In this document: positions 17,643 through 25,856 of the stretch, one piece after another | Numbering within the stretch: the stretch's first letter is position 1 | How the letters are laid out: each line of letters begins with the position of its first letter | Origin: Streptomyces gardneri | GTDB taxonomy: Bacteria; Actinomycetota; Actinomycetes; Streptomycetales; Streptomycetaceae | NCBI RefSeq assembly: GCF_006539185.1 | Contig: NZ_BJMN01000013.1 | Coordinates: forward strand, 163,486-227,485 | Direction of reading: 5' to 3' | Length of the DNA stretch: 64,000 nucleotides | Notes under the pieces: generated by a model | The model's database searches: none | What the model was told of the DNA's origin: nothing | Seen by the model: the letters and a program-made list of their open reading frames with translations, nothing else | Position numbers and translations under genes: made by a program

Positions 17643-18938
17643 GTGGACCGCTGCGTCGTCCTGGTGGACGCCGGCTACCTGCTGGGCGCCGCCGCCAGTC
17701 TGCTCGCCGGGGAACCGGCCCGCTCCAGAATCGCCGTCGACCACGCCGCGCTCATCCAGCAGCTGCGTGAGCGCGCCGAGGCCGAGACGGCGCTGCCGCT
17801 CCTGCGGATCTACTGGTTCGACGGCGCACCCGACCGGGTGCCCCAGCCCGAGCACCGCAGACTGCGCGTGATGCCCCGGGTCACCGTCCGGCTCGGCGCC
17901 CTGACCAGGAGCGACGGACGCTGGGCGCAGAAGGGCGTCGACGCGGCCATGCACACCGAGCTCACCGAACTCGCCCGCAATAGGGCCTGCTCCGACATCG
18001 TGCTCGTCACCGGCGACGGCGATCTGCTGCCCGGCCTGATGTCCGCCAAGGAGCACGGCGTCGCCGTCCACCTCTGGGCCGTCCAGGCCGCCGACGGCGA
18101 CTACAACCAGTCCGAGGACCTCGTCGCCGAGGCCGACGAGCGGCGGGTCCTCGACCGGACCTGGATCACCCGGGCCGTCCGCGCCAGGGACCTCACCGGC
18201 ATCTGCGCGCCCCCGCCCGCCCCGCGCCCCGAGATCGCCGCCATCCTCTCGGCGCCGCTGCCCGAGGCCGCCCTCGCGGCCTCCGCCGAACGGGCCGCCG
18301 AAGCCGCCGCCACGCGGAACGGGGACGGACCGGCCACGGCGGAGGTGCCCGCCGCGACCAACGGTCACGTCCACGGCGTCCCCGCCCCCGGCACGGGCCG
18401 GGGCGTCCCCACGCCCAAGGACCTCGCGGGACTGCGCGGACCCGGCGGATCCAACGGCTCGGGCGGGCCGCTCGGCACGGTGCCGCAGGGCGCGAGCGCG
18501 CTCCGCTGGTCCTCCGACCGCGGCTGGATCGACCGCCCGGCCACCTCCGCCCTCGGGGAACCGGCCGAGACCGCGTCGCTGCCCACCCTCGCCCTGCTCA
18601 CCAGCGCCGAGCAGCGCTGGGCGGACCGCGAGGAGGACATCACGACCGTCGGCGGCGATCCCTTCGAGGTCGGACAGGTGTTCGCCCGCCGCTGGATGGA
18701 ACGGCTCCCCGAACAGAGCCACGTCCAGAAGCTCTCCACCCTCTACCCCCGCATCCCGCACCGCATCGACGGCGAACTCCTCCGCTACGCGGCACGGTTC
18801 GGTCTGCTCGCCCACAAGGACGATCAGATCGACGAGCACGACCGGTACGCCATCCGGGCCGGCTTCTGGCGCGAGATCGACGTCCGGGCCGCCGCCGAAC
18901 ATGCCCCCGCGCCCGGGGCCGGCCCGGCGACCCCGTAG
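17643..18938 (+). CDS. NYN-domain (PIN-like) putative RNase
   Basis: 431 residues. The first ~190 form a NYN domain: CVVLVDAGYLLGAAASLL (first acidic residue), KGVDAAMHTELTELA and VLVTGDGDLLPGL (further metal-binding acids), the acid layout expected of a PIN-like nuclease. A Pro/Ala/Gly-rich linker (~200-300) precedes a conserved C-terminal region (EVGQVFARRWMERLPEQ...YPRIPHRIDGELLRYAARF) that may bind a partner or nucleic acid. GTG 17643 has AGAGGG at a good distance; GTG 17634 is the alternative. Likely role in RNA turnover is inferred from the domain. Confidence 0.88.
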   Translation: MDRCVVLVDAGYLLGAAASLLAGEPARSRIAVDHAALIQQLRERAEAETALPLLRIYWFDGAPDRVPQPEHRRLRVMPRVTVRLGALTRSDGRWAQKGVDAAMHTELTELARNRACSDIVLVTGDGDLLPGLMSAKEHGVAVHLWAVQAADGDYNQSEDLVAEADERRVLDRTWITRAVRARDLTGICAPPPAPRPEIAAILSAPLPEAALAASAERAAEAAATRNGDGPATAEVPAATNGHVHGVPAPGTGRGVPTPKDLAGLRGPGGSNGSGGPLGTVPQGASALRWSSDRGWIDRPATSALGEPAETASLPTLALLTSAEQRWADREEDITTVGGDPFEVGQVFARRWMERLPEQSHVQKLSTLYPRIPHRIDGELLRYAARFGLLAHKDDQIDEHDRYAIRAGFWREIDVRAAAEHAPAPGAGPATP

Positions 18939-18949
18939 GCTCTTCCCCC

Positions 18950-19930
18950 GTGAGTACGGTGTGCGTGGTGCGGGATCTGGTCAAGACGTACCCCGCCACG
19001 CGCGGCAGGCGCGGTGCGCCCGCGACACCCGAGGTGCGCGCCACCGACGGGATCAGCCTCGACGTGCGCGGCGGCGAGATCTTCGGCCTGCTCGGACCCA
19101 ACGGAGCGGGCAAGTCCACCCTCGTCCGCCAGCTCACCGGGCTCATGCGCCCCGACTCCGGCACCGTCGAGCTCCTCGGCCACGACCTCGTGCGCCACCC
19201 CGAGCGCGCGTCCCGACTCCTCGCCTACCTCGGCCAGGAGTCCACCGCCCTCGACGAGCTGACCGTCTCCCTCGCCGCCGAGACCACCGGACGCCTGCGC
19301 GGCCTCGGCGCCCACGAAGCGCGCGCCGAGCGCGACGCCGTCCTGGAGGAGCTCGGCCTCACCGCGCTCGCCGGCCGGCCCCTCAAGAAGCTCTCCGGCG
19401 GTCAGCGGCGGCTCGCCTGCCTCGCCACCGCGCTCGTCGGCCACCGGCCGGTCCTCGTCCTCGACGAGCCGACCACCGGCATGGACCCCGTCGCCCGCCG
19501 GGCCGTCTGGGCCGCCGTCGACCGGCGGCGCGCCGAGCACGGCACCACCGTCCTGCTCGTCACCCACAACGTCATCGAGGCCGAGACCGTCCTCGACCGC
19601 GTCGCCGTCCTCGACCGCGGCCGGGTCATCGCCTGCGACACCCCGGCCGGGCTCAAGGAGCGCGTCGCGGGCGAGGTCCGCGTCGAGCTGGTGTGGCGCG
19701 AGGCGCCGCCGCTCCAGCTGCCCGAGGTCGCCGCCCTGCGCGGACTCGCCCAGGAGACCGGACGGCGCTGGAGCCTCCGGCTCGCCCCCGACGCGGCCCG
19801 CGCGGCCGTCGCCACCGTCACCGGCGGGGCCGCCTTCGCCGCGCTCGACGACTTCACGCTGGCCACGCCCAGCCTGGAGGACGTCTACCTCGCGCTGGGC
19901 GGCGCGTCAGAGGGCCTGGTGAAGGCATGA
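18950..19930 (+). CDS. ABC transporter ATP-binding protein
   Basis: 326 residues. Walker A GPNGAGKST, signature LSGGQRRLA, Walker B LVLDEPTTGMD and the switch His in LLVTHNVIEAE are all intact, so this is an active ATPase of the ABC-2 (drug/polysaccharide export) type. A C-terminal ~90-residue extension resembles the regulatory domain of DrrA-like ATPases. GTG 18950 lies 8 nt after TAGGCT (18936-18941), suggesting its own leaderless promoter immediately after the NYN gene. Its stop overlaps a 21-codon mini-ORF leading to the permease. Confidence 0.95.
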   Translation: MSTVCVVRDLVKTYPATRGRRGAPATPEVRATDGISLDVRGGEIFGLLGPNGAGKSTLVRQLTGLMRPDSGTVELLGHDLVRHPERASRLLAYLGQESTALDELTVSLAAETTGRLRGLGAHEARAERDAVLEELGLTALAGRPLKKLSGGQRRLACLATALVGHRPVLVLDEPTTGMDPVARRAVWAAVDRRRAEHGTTVLLVTHNVIEAETVLDRVAVLDRGRVIACDTPAGLKERVAGEVRVELVWREAPPLQLPEVAALRGLAQETGRRWSLRLAPDAARAAVATVTGGAAFAALDDFTLATPSLEDVYLALGGASEGLVKA

Positions 19931-19992
19931 CCCCCGACCCGCACGTGACCCCCCACGTTCCGCACGTGACCGTCAGGAGCTGTACGCAGTGA
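19927..19992 (+). CDS. 21-codon mini-ORF bridging the ABC ATPase and permease genes
   Basis: ATG 19927 overlaps the ATPase stop (ATGA) and the mini-ORF stop TGA 19990-19992 overlaps the permease GTG (GTGA). It begins MTPDPHVTPHVPHVT, a short PHVT-like repeat encoded by two copies of GCACGTGACC (19941-19950, 19962-19971). An AGGAG near its end is the permease ribosome site. It may serve as a translational coupling bridge rather than encode a functional peptide; expression is unproven. Confidence 0.4.
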   Translation: MTPDPHVTPHVPHVTVRSCTQ

Positions 19993-20816
19993 GCACCGTG
20001 CCCGCCGAGGTCCTGCCGACCGGCGCGCTCCCTCTCCGGTCGCAGGACGCCGGGGACGGCGCGGCGCCGCTCGCCCCGCGCGCCCGGCTGCTGCCGGCCA
20101 TGGCCGCCGTCTACCGCGCGCAGCTGTCGCGTGCCCGCGTGGCCCGCATCCCGCTCCTCTTCGTGGCCACCTTCCAGTCGATCGGGATCATGGTCCTGAT
20201 GCGCGGGGTCGTCGACGGCGGCTCCGAGGCGCGGGCCGTCGTGGCCGGCTCCACCGTCCTCGTCGTCGCCTTCGTCGCGCTCAACCTGCTCGCCCAGTAC
20301 TTCGGGCAGCTGCGGGCGAGCGGCGGCCTCGACCACTACGCCACCCTGCCCGTGCCGCCGGCCGCCGTCGTGCTCGGCGCGGCGGGCGCGTACGCCTCCT
20401 TCACCGTGCCCGGGACCGTCTTCACCGCCGTCGCCGGTTCCTTGCTCTTCGGGCTGCCCCTCGGCCAGCTGTGGATCCTCGGCGCCGTGGTGCCGCTCGC
20501 CGGGGCGGCACTCGCCGGACTCGGCGCCGCCCTCGGACTCCTCGCCCCCCGGCAGGAGCTGGCCACGCTCCTCGGCCAGCTCGGCATGTCGGCGGCGCTG
20601 CTCCTCGGCGTGCTCCCCGCCGAGCGGCTGCCGGAGCCGATCGGCTGGGCGCGGGACCTGCTGCCGTCGACGTACGGCGTGGAGGCCCTGGCCCGTACCT
20701 TCGACCCCCACCCGGACTGGGCGGCCGTCGCCCTCGACCTCGCCGTCTGCGGGGCGGTCGGCGTGGTGTCCCTGGCGGTCGCCACCTGGGCCTACCGGCG
20801 GGCTGCCGTCCGCTGA
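19989..20816 (+). CDS. ABC-2 type transporter permease
   Basis: 275 residues with six hydrophobic segments starting near residue 57 (IPLLFVATFQSIGIMVLM) and the C-terminal helices typical of ABC-2 permeases. AGGAG at 19975-19979 precedes GTG 19989. Partner of the ATPase just upstream; together they form an exporter of unknown substrate. The first ~40 residues are cytoplasmic and Ala/Pro-rich. Confidence 0.92.
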   Translation: MSTVPAEVLPTGALPLRSQDAGDGAAPLAPRARLLPAMAAVYRAQLSRARVARIPLLFVATFQSIGIMVLMRGVVDGGSEARAVVAGSTVLVVAFVALNLLAQYFGQLRASGGLDHYATLPVPPAAVVLGAAGAYASFTVPGTVFTAVAGSLLFGLPLGQLWILGAVVPLAGAALAGLGAALGLLAPRQELATLLGQLGMSAALLLGVLPAERLPEPIGWARDLLPSTYGVEALARTFDPHPDWAAVALDLAVCGAVGVVSLAVATWAYRRAAVR

Positions 20817-20850
20817 GGCGGGCCACAGACACACCTGGCACGATGGCGGG

Positions 20851-21486
20851 GTGACCGCACCTCTGACTCCGCCCCACCAGCCTCCGCACGACCCCGCCTG
20901 GCCTCCGCCGCCCCCGCCGCCGCTCGGGCCCGCCGGGGACCCGATCACGGCGGCCGAGGTCCTGCGGGGTGCCGTCGTGACCGGCGTCTCGGCAGTCGTG
21001 GGTGCGGTGCTCGGGCTGCTGTGGCTGTGGCTGGCGCCGCGCGTCCTGCTCATCTCGGACGGCAAGGGGGTCTACCTCCGCGACTCCGAGGGCGAGTCGG
21101 CGATCGGCGCGGACGGGACGTTCGTGCTCCTCGCCCTGGCCTTCGGGGCGGTCGCCGCGCTCGTCGTCTTCCTGTGGCGCCGTGAGGGCGGGGTGCCGCT
21201 GGTGCTCGGCCTGGCGCTCGGCGGCGTCCTCGGATCGCTGCTCGCCTGGGGCGTGGGGACGTACTTCGGTCCGGCGCGGGACGTGGTCGCGCACGCGAAG
21301 TCGGTCGGCCCGAACGTCGTCTTCGAGGCGCCACTCGAACTGAACATGGCGGCCGCCGCCATGCTGGCCTGGCCGCTGGCGGCGATGATCGTGCACCTGG
21401 CGCTGACGGCGCTCTTCGGCCCCCGCGACCCGGAGCCGGAGTACTGGGGGCCGCAGCAGGCACAGCCCGGGCCGAAGTCCCTCTGA
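20851..21486 (+). CDS. DUF2567-like membrane protein
   Basis: 211 residues: a Pro-rich cytoplasmic N-terminus (PPHQPPHDPAWPPPPPPP) then four hydrophobic segments at roughly 45-65, 88-108, 118-135 and 165-190, and a short Pro/Gln-rich tail. Resembles the actinobacterial DUF2567 group; function unknown. GTG 20851 lies 6 nt after CACGAT (20839-20844) with no ribosome site, again a leaderless layout. It follows the ABC permease by 34 nt. Confidence 0.82.
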   Translation: MTAPLTPPHQPPHDPAWPPPPPPPLGPAGDPITAAEVLRGAVVTGVSAVVGAVLGLLWLWLAPRVLLISDGKGVYLRDSEGESAIGADGTFVLLALAFGAVAALVVFLWRREGGVPLVLGLALGGVLGSLLAWGVGTYFGPARDVVAHAKSVGPNVVFEAPLELNMAAAAMLAWPLAAMIVHLALTALFGPRDPEPEYWGPQQAQPGPKSL

Positions 21487-21522
21487 GCGCCGGCCGTGGC
21501 CGGCAGGGGCCACGACCCGGCG

Positions 21523-22020
21523 TCAGCCGCGGCCGATCGGGGCCACGACCGCCGAGGTGAGGGCGGCCAGGTCGGCGGGGGAGAGCTCGACCTCCAGGCC
21601 GCGGCGGCCCGCCGAGATGCAGATCGTCGCGTGGTCCGAGGCCGAGGCGTCGAGGACCGTACGCAGACGCTTGCGCTGGCCCAGGGGAGAGATGCCGCCC
21701 CGGACGTACCCCGTCGTGCGCTCGGCGGCGGCGGGGTCCGCCATCGCCGCCCGCTTCCCGCCGACCGCCGAGGCCAGCGCCTTCAGGTCCAGCTGCCCCG
21801 CGACCGGGACGACCGCGACCGTCAGCTCGCCGTCGACGTCGGCCACCAGCGTCTTGAAGACCCGGTCGGGGGAGACGCCGAGCGCCTCCGCCGCCTCCTC
21901 GCCGTACGAGGGGGAGGCCGGGTCGTGCTCGTACGCGTGCAGGGTGAAGGGCGTCCCGGCCGAGGTCAGCGCGACCGTCGCCGGGGTGCCCCCGCTGTTC
22001 TTCTTCTGCTTCTTCGCCAC
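21523..22020 (-). CDS. ybaK: YbaK-family Cys-tRNA(Pro) deacylase
   Basis: 165 residues, the whole a YbaK/ProX editing domain. The conserved Lys lies in DRVFKTLVADVDG, and GGISPLGQRKRLRTVLD and ICISAGRRGLEVELSP match the family core. Hydrolyses Cys-tRNA(Pro) made in error by prolyl-tRNA synthetase. A Lys-rich leader (MAKKQKKNSG) precedes the domain. Start GTG 22020 lies 17 nt after the LON-domain gene, so the two are probably one transcript. Confidence 0.92.
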   Translation of the reverse strand: MAKKQKKNSGGTPATVALTSAGTPFTLHAYEHDPASPSYGEEAAEALGVSPDRVFKTLVADVDGELTVAVVPVAGQLDLKALASAVGGKRAAMADPAAAERTTGYVRGGISPLGQRKRLRTVLDASASDHATICISAGRRGLEVELSPADLAALTSAVVAPIGRG

Positions 22021-22037
22021 GCGCTCCTCGCCCTTCC

Positions 22038-22775
22038 TCAGTTCGGGTTCGTCGGACCCTGCGTCAGGTCGACCGCCGGCAGCGAGGGCAGGTGCCGCAG
22101 CACCGCCGTCTCCGCGCGCAGCAGCGCCAGCTCCTCACGCAGCCGCGTCGCCGTGTCCGGGGCCTGGAGCAGCCGCTGCTTCGACGGGGTGTCGAGCACC
22201 GCGGCCGCCGCGACCAGGTACGACACGACCGACGGGTCGTCCGGCAGCTCGCTCGTCGTCAGCGACCGCTCCCGCGCCCCCGCCAGCCGCTTCTGGTAGT
22301 TCCGGAAGGCCCGCAGCACGCCCTCGGAGAGGGTGCCCGCGTCCTCGCCCCGCTCCTCCGCGATCTCCTCGACCTCGGCGACCAGGAACGGTCCGCTCGC
22401 GTCGACCGAGAGGAGCTTGACCCGGGTCGTCCCGGTGGCCATGACCTCGAAGCTGCCGTTGGAGCGCTCGCGGATGCTCGCCGCGTCGGCGATACAGCCG
22501 ACCCGGTGGAAGGCCTGGATCGGGTCGGCGCCGAAGCCGGCGGCGGGGCCCTTCTCCGGCAGGGCCGTCGGGTCCGGCATCCCGGGGGCGGTGGGCGCGA
22601 CCTCGCGCCCGTCGCGGATGGCGACGACGGCGAAGCGGCGCGGCTCCGTGTCGTCGATCGTGAGCAGCTCCCGCATCATGGCGCGATAGCGCTCCTCGAA
22701 GACGTTCAGGGGCAGCACGAGGCCAGGGAACAGCACCGCGTTGAGCGGGAAGAGGGGCAGGCGAGCGGTGGTCAC
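22038..22775 (-). CDS. LON N-terminal substrate-binding domain protein
   Basis: 245 residues. The start TTARLPLFPLNAVLFPGL and RYRAMMRELL are typical of the LON N-terminal (PUA-like) domain; there is no AAA+ or protease domain, so this is a stand-alone LAN protein of unknown role, possibly peptide or substrate binding. The C-terminal ~70 residues are helical. GTG 22775 follows TAGGCT (22788-22783) by 7 nt with no ribosome site, which decides the start and indicates a leaderless transcript; a long upstream open frame is spurious. Confidence 0.9.
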   Translation of the reverse strand: MTTARLPLFPLNAVLFPGLVLPLNVFEERYRAMMRELLTIDDTEPRRFAVVAIRDGREVAPTAPGMPDPTALPEKGPAAGFGADPIQAFHRVGCIADAASIRERSNGSFEVMATGTTRVKLLSVDASGPFLVAEVEEIAEERGEDAGTLSEGVLRAFRNYQKRLAGARERSLTTSELPDDPSVVSYLVAAAAVLDTPSKQRLLQAPDTATRLREELALLRAETAVLRHLPSLPAVDLTQGPTNPN

Positions 22776-22785
22776 GGCGGCAAGC

Positions 22786-23826
22786 CTAATGGCCGCCGGG
22801 ACCGCCCCGTCCGGCCCGTCCGTATCCGGGCCTCCACAGGGGCGTCCGGCCGGCCGACTCGGCCCGTACGAGGTCCCGCACGGCCAGGAACCGGCGGAGG
22901 GGATCCTCCTGCACGGCGCCCCGCGGCGCACCCCACGGGAAGGACGTCGCGTGGGGGCCGATCCGGCGGAACTCGTCCAGCGCGTCCGTCCACCGCGCGC
23001 GCTCCACCAGCACGTACGCGAGGAGGTTGCGCACCTCGGCGGGCCACGGGTCGCCCGCGGGGAAGGCGGCCGAGAGGGCGAGCGCCCGGTCGGCGGCCCC
23101 GTCGAGCCGAGCCGCGGCCGCCGAACGGTCCGGCCTGGGCAGCGAACGGAGCCGGTCGTAGGCCGCGCGGACCGGGAGGGCCCGCACGAGCGAATCCGGG
23201 GCGGCGTCGTCGGCGGCCTGCTCGGCGAAGTCGAAGGCGGCCCGGTGCGAGCCGTACCACTGCGCGGAGAGGTACTTGAGCGCCGCGACATGGCTGCCGT
23301 AGTGGTGGGGGGAGCGGCGCACGGCCTGCTCCCACAGCGTCTCGAAGACGGCGTGCCCGGCGTGCTCACCGCGCGCGTGGTCCAGGGCGAGCCGCCACGG
23401 CACCGGATCGTGCGGCGCCTCCTCGGTGACCGTCCGGATCAGCGGGTCGAGCTCGCGCAGCCGCTCGGCCCGGGCGGGGGACTCCCAGGCGCGGCGGACG
23501 GCGAGCTGGGTCGAGACGAGCAGGGCGTCGGGGTCGTGGGGCGCGGCGGCGAGCCAGTGGGCCAGCCAGTCGCCCCTGCTGTACGCGAAGGTGGCGAGCC
23601 GGGTGACGTACCGGTCGCGGTCCTCCCACTCGGCCGCGTCCCGGGTGGTGGCGAGCAGCTTCGCCGCGGGTTCCGGGTCGGCCAGCGCGGCGGCGACCAG
23701 GGCGGGGGCGAGCCGCTCGTCCGGGGCGTCGAGCAGCACGTCGTCGTCCGGCACGAGCCCGGCGGCGGACCGCGGGGTGTGCCGGGCCGAACGGACGGCG
23801 CCGATCAGGGCGCGGAGGAAGGCCAT
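22786..23826 (-). CDS. Helical-repeat hypothetical protein
   Basis: 346 residues starting MAFLRALIGAVRSARH. Rich in Ala, Leu, Arg and Trp with regularly spaced helices (for example ALVSTQLAVRRAWESPARAE, DPVPWRLALDHARGEH), suggesting a TPR-like solenoid, but I see no clear TPR consensus and name no family. The stop lies 10 nt upstream of the LON gene start and overlaps that gene's probable promoter. The 193-nt leader carries four 11-nt tandem repeats. Confidence 0.78.
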   Translation of the reverse strand: MAFLRALIGAVRSARHTPRSAAGLVPDDDVLLDAPDERLAPALVAAALADPEPAAKLLATTRDAAEWEDRDRYVTRLATFAYSRGDWLAHWLAAAPHDPDALLVSTQLAVRRAWESPARAERLRELDPLIRTVTEEAPHDPVPWRLALDHARGEHAGHAVFETLWEQAVRRSPHHYGSHVAALKYLSAQWYGSHRAAFDFAEQAADDAAPDSLVRALPVRAAYDRLRSLPRPDRSAAAARLDGAADRALALSAAFPAGDPWPAEVRNLLAYVLVERARWTDALDEFRRIGPHATSFPWGAPRGAVQEDPLRRFLAVRDLVRAESAGRTPLWRPGYGRAGRGGPGGH

Positions 23827-23952
23827 GGTGCGACATATTTTCGCACCGGGTCGTGCTGTTTCGCGCCCATCTGCCCAGCCCTTTCACCCCCACCTCACCC
23901 GGCCCCCTCACATCGCCGCCGCGGCGCGGCCCCACGCCCCCGCGCGGCCTCC

Positions 23953-23996
23953 TCTTCTCCGCCTCGCCTCTGCCTTCCCTCCGCCTTCCCTCCGCC
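23953..23996 (-). repeat. Four tandem 11-nt purine-rich repeats
   Basis: On the minus strand: GGCGGAGGGAA twice exactly, then GGCAGAGGCGA and GGCGGAGAAGA. They lie in the spacer between two minus-strand genes, downstream of the stop at 24020 and upstream of the start at 23826. Confidence 0.75.
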
Positions 23997-24019
23997 GGGC
24001 CGAGGCGGCTTCCGTCGGG

Positions 24020-25675
24020 TCAGCCGCGGCGCAGGAGACGGGTCGCGCCCGCCGCCACGGTCGTCGCCAGGATCCAGCCGAGGAGTATCAGCACCGCCGC
24101 CGCCCACTGCCAGACGCCCTCCAGGCGCCAGTAGCCGTCCTGCCCGAGGTTGATCACCGGCAGCAGCAGGTCCAGCGCGTACAGCGTGCCGTTCCACGCC
24201 GGAGCCTCGTCCTCCTTGAGCGGGATCGGGCGGTAGTGGGAGAAGGCCACCGTGCCCGCCGCCCACAGCACGGCCATCCACAGGGCGGCCCGGCCCGGCC
24301 GGTAGCCGTACGCCACCGTCCAGTCCTGGACGAACCCCCACAGCTTCCCCGCCACCGGAAGCGTCTCCCGCCGGCGCCGCTGCTTGGCGAGGAGCACCTC
24401 GCGCGCGTCCGCGTCCTCCCCGCTGTTGCGCAGGACCGTCGCCAGCCGCTCGTACGGCTCGGGGGCGTACTCCGGGGTCGCCGCCGCCACCCACTCCAGG
24501 CGCCGGGCCAGCGGGAAGTGCCCGTACGGCACGAGGTTCTCGTAGACGAACCCGCCCATCGCCAGACCGCCGGGCCCCGGCCAGCTGGTCGACAGGTCGA
24601 TCAGGGTCACGATCCTGGCGCCGTTGAGCACCACCCGTCCCTCCTCCGGGCGCTCGCCGTTGAACCGCAGCTCGGGGGTGGCGATCCTGCGCAGCGACAC
24701 CTCCTCCCGGCGCGAGCCGTTCAGCAGGAACCGGGCGGAGTGCAGGTCCACCGCGTCGCCGAACCGCCCGTCGTCGAGCCGGACGCCGCCGTGGCACTCC
24801 ACGGGCTTGCGCCGGGTGCCCTGGGCGGGCGTCACGCCGTACGGCGGGGTGGCGGTCGTGTTGCCCGTGCTCCCCGTGTTCCCCGAGGGGTCCGTCTCCT
24901 CGTACACCCATGCCGCGTTCAGGTAGAGCGAGCGCTCCACCGTCAACTGCGGGGCGTTGAGCGCGCGCCGCTGCTGCGCCCCGCGCAGCACGCTGCCCCG
25001 CAGGCTGAGCGAGACGCCGACCTTCGCCCCGCGCAGGCTCAGCTCGCCGTGCGTCTCGATCAGTTCGGCCTGGAGGTCCTGGGCCACCACCATCCCGTCG
25101 GCCGTGATCGCCCGTCCGCGCCGGTCCGGCCACACCTGGATCTGGTTGATGAGCAGGTCCGTGCCGATCTGGGCGTCCGTGAGCCGGATGCCCCGTCCCA
25201 CCCGGCAGCGCGGCAGGTGCAGGTCGCCCGTCGTGTGCAGCCGGGCCGCCTCCAGGCGCGGGATCGCGCAGGCGACCATCCGCAAGGTGCCGAACTGGGC
25301 CTCGGGGAGCACGACCTCGCCGTCGAACCGGCAGCCGTGCAGCTCCACGTACGGCCCTATCGTCCCGCCCGCCAGGTTCAGCACGCCCGTGATCCGCACG
25401 CCGCGCAGCTTCAGCGCGGCCACCCGTCCCGACCTGGCCTGCGGCCCGTCGAGCAGCAGCAGGGCCACCACGTCCGCGCGGACGCTCCGCTCCGGGCCCC
25501 ACTCCCGTGCTCCGAACGGATCGTCCCGCTCGGCGATCCCCTCCGTCAGATCACAGGTCCTGCCGATCCGGAACGCCCGCCACACGGCCCGCTCCGGGCC
25601 CGTGAGCCCGTCGGGCATCCCGTCGTCGTGCGGCTCGGTCACGCCGCCCCCCTCGCTTTCCACGTCCGCTCCCAC
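24020..25675 (-). CDS. Beta-helix (pentapeptide-like) membrane protein, unknown function
   Basis: 551 residues. Residues ~60-330 contain degenerate short repeats of the kind ALKLRGVRITGVLNLAGG and GTLRMVACAIPRLEAARLHT, with a hydrophobic residue about every five positions, as in right-handed beta-helix or pentapeptide-repeat proteins. The C-terminal ~120 residues have two or three membrane segments (RAALWMAVLWAAGTVAFSHY; AAAVLILLGWILATTVA). Similar Streptomyces proteins are often labelled membrane-associated oxidoreductase, but I see no nucleotide-binding motif to support that. GTG 25675 has AGGGA just upstream; the GTG of VTEPHDDG twelve codons in is an alternative start. Confidence 0.8.
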   Translation of the reverse strand: MGADVESEGGGVTEPHDDGMPDGLTGPERAVWRAFRIGRTCDLTEGIAERDDPFGAREWGPERSVRADVVALLLLDGPQARSGRVAALKLRGVRITGVLNLAGGTIGPYVELHGCRFDGEVVLPEAQFGTLRMVACAIPRLEAARLHTTGDLHLPRCRVGRGIRLTDAQIGTDLLINQIQVWPDRRGRAITADGMVVAQDLQAELIETHGELSLRGAKVGVSLSLRGSVLRGAQQRRALNAPQLTVERSLYLNAAWVYEETDPSGNTGSTGNTTATPPYGVTPAQGTRRKPVECHGGVRLDDGRFGDAVDLHSARFLLNGSRREEVSLRRIATPELRFNGERPEEGRVVLNGARIVTLIDLSTSWPGPGGLAMGGFVYENLVPYGHFPLARRLEWVAAATPEYAPEPYERLATVLRNSGEDADAREVLLAKQRRRRETLPVAGKLWGFVQDWTVAYGYRPGRAALWMAVLWAAGTVAFSHYRPIPLKEDEAPAWNGTLYALDLLLPVINLGQDGYWRLEGVWQWAAAVLILLGWILATTVAAGATRLLRRG

Positions 25676-25779
25676 GATTTCCCTCGCCGGGTTCCGTGGA
25701 TTCGTACAGCCGTTCTTCCCGCTGAGTGACGGGCTGAACGCTAACGGTCAGCTGTGGCGACAAGACGCCAGTGTGGCGG

Positions 25780-25838
25780 GTATCAGTCACTGATTGGCAT
25801 GTATCAGCTGTTGATACGGGCGACCGGCGTTCTAGGCC
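25780..25838 (+). promoter_or_regulatory. hisD promoter with GTATCA operator repeats
   Basis: GTATCA occurs at 25780-25785 and 25801-25806 (21 nt apart, two helical turns) and inverted as TGATAC at 25812-25817; the last two form GTATCA-GCTGT-TGATAC. A second perfect palindrome, ATCAGTCACTGAT, lies at 25782-25794. A candidate promoter TTGATA (25811-25816) - 16 bp - TAGGCC (25833-25838) has its -35 inside the right half-site. An alternative leaderless -10, GAGAAT, ends 6 nt before the hisD GTG. Confidence 0.55.
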
Positions 25839-25856
25839 GTCTGCGAGAATTGACCC

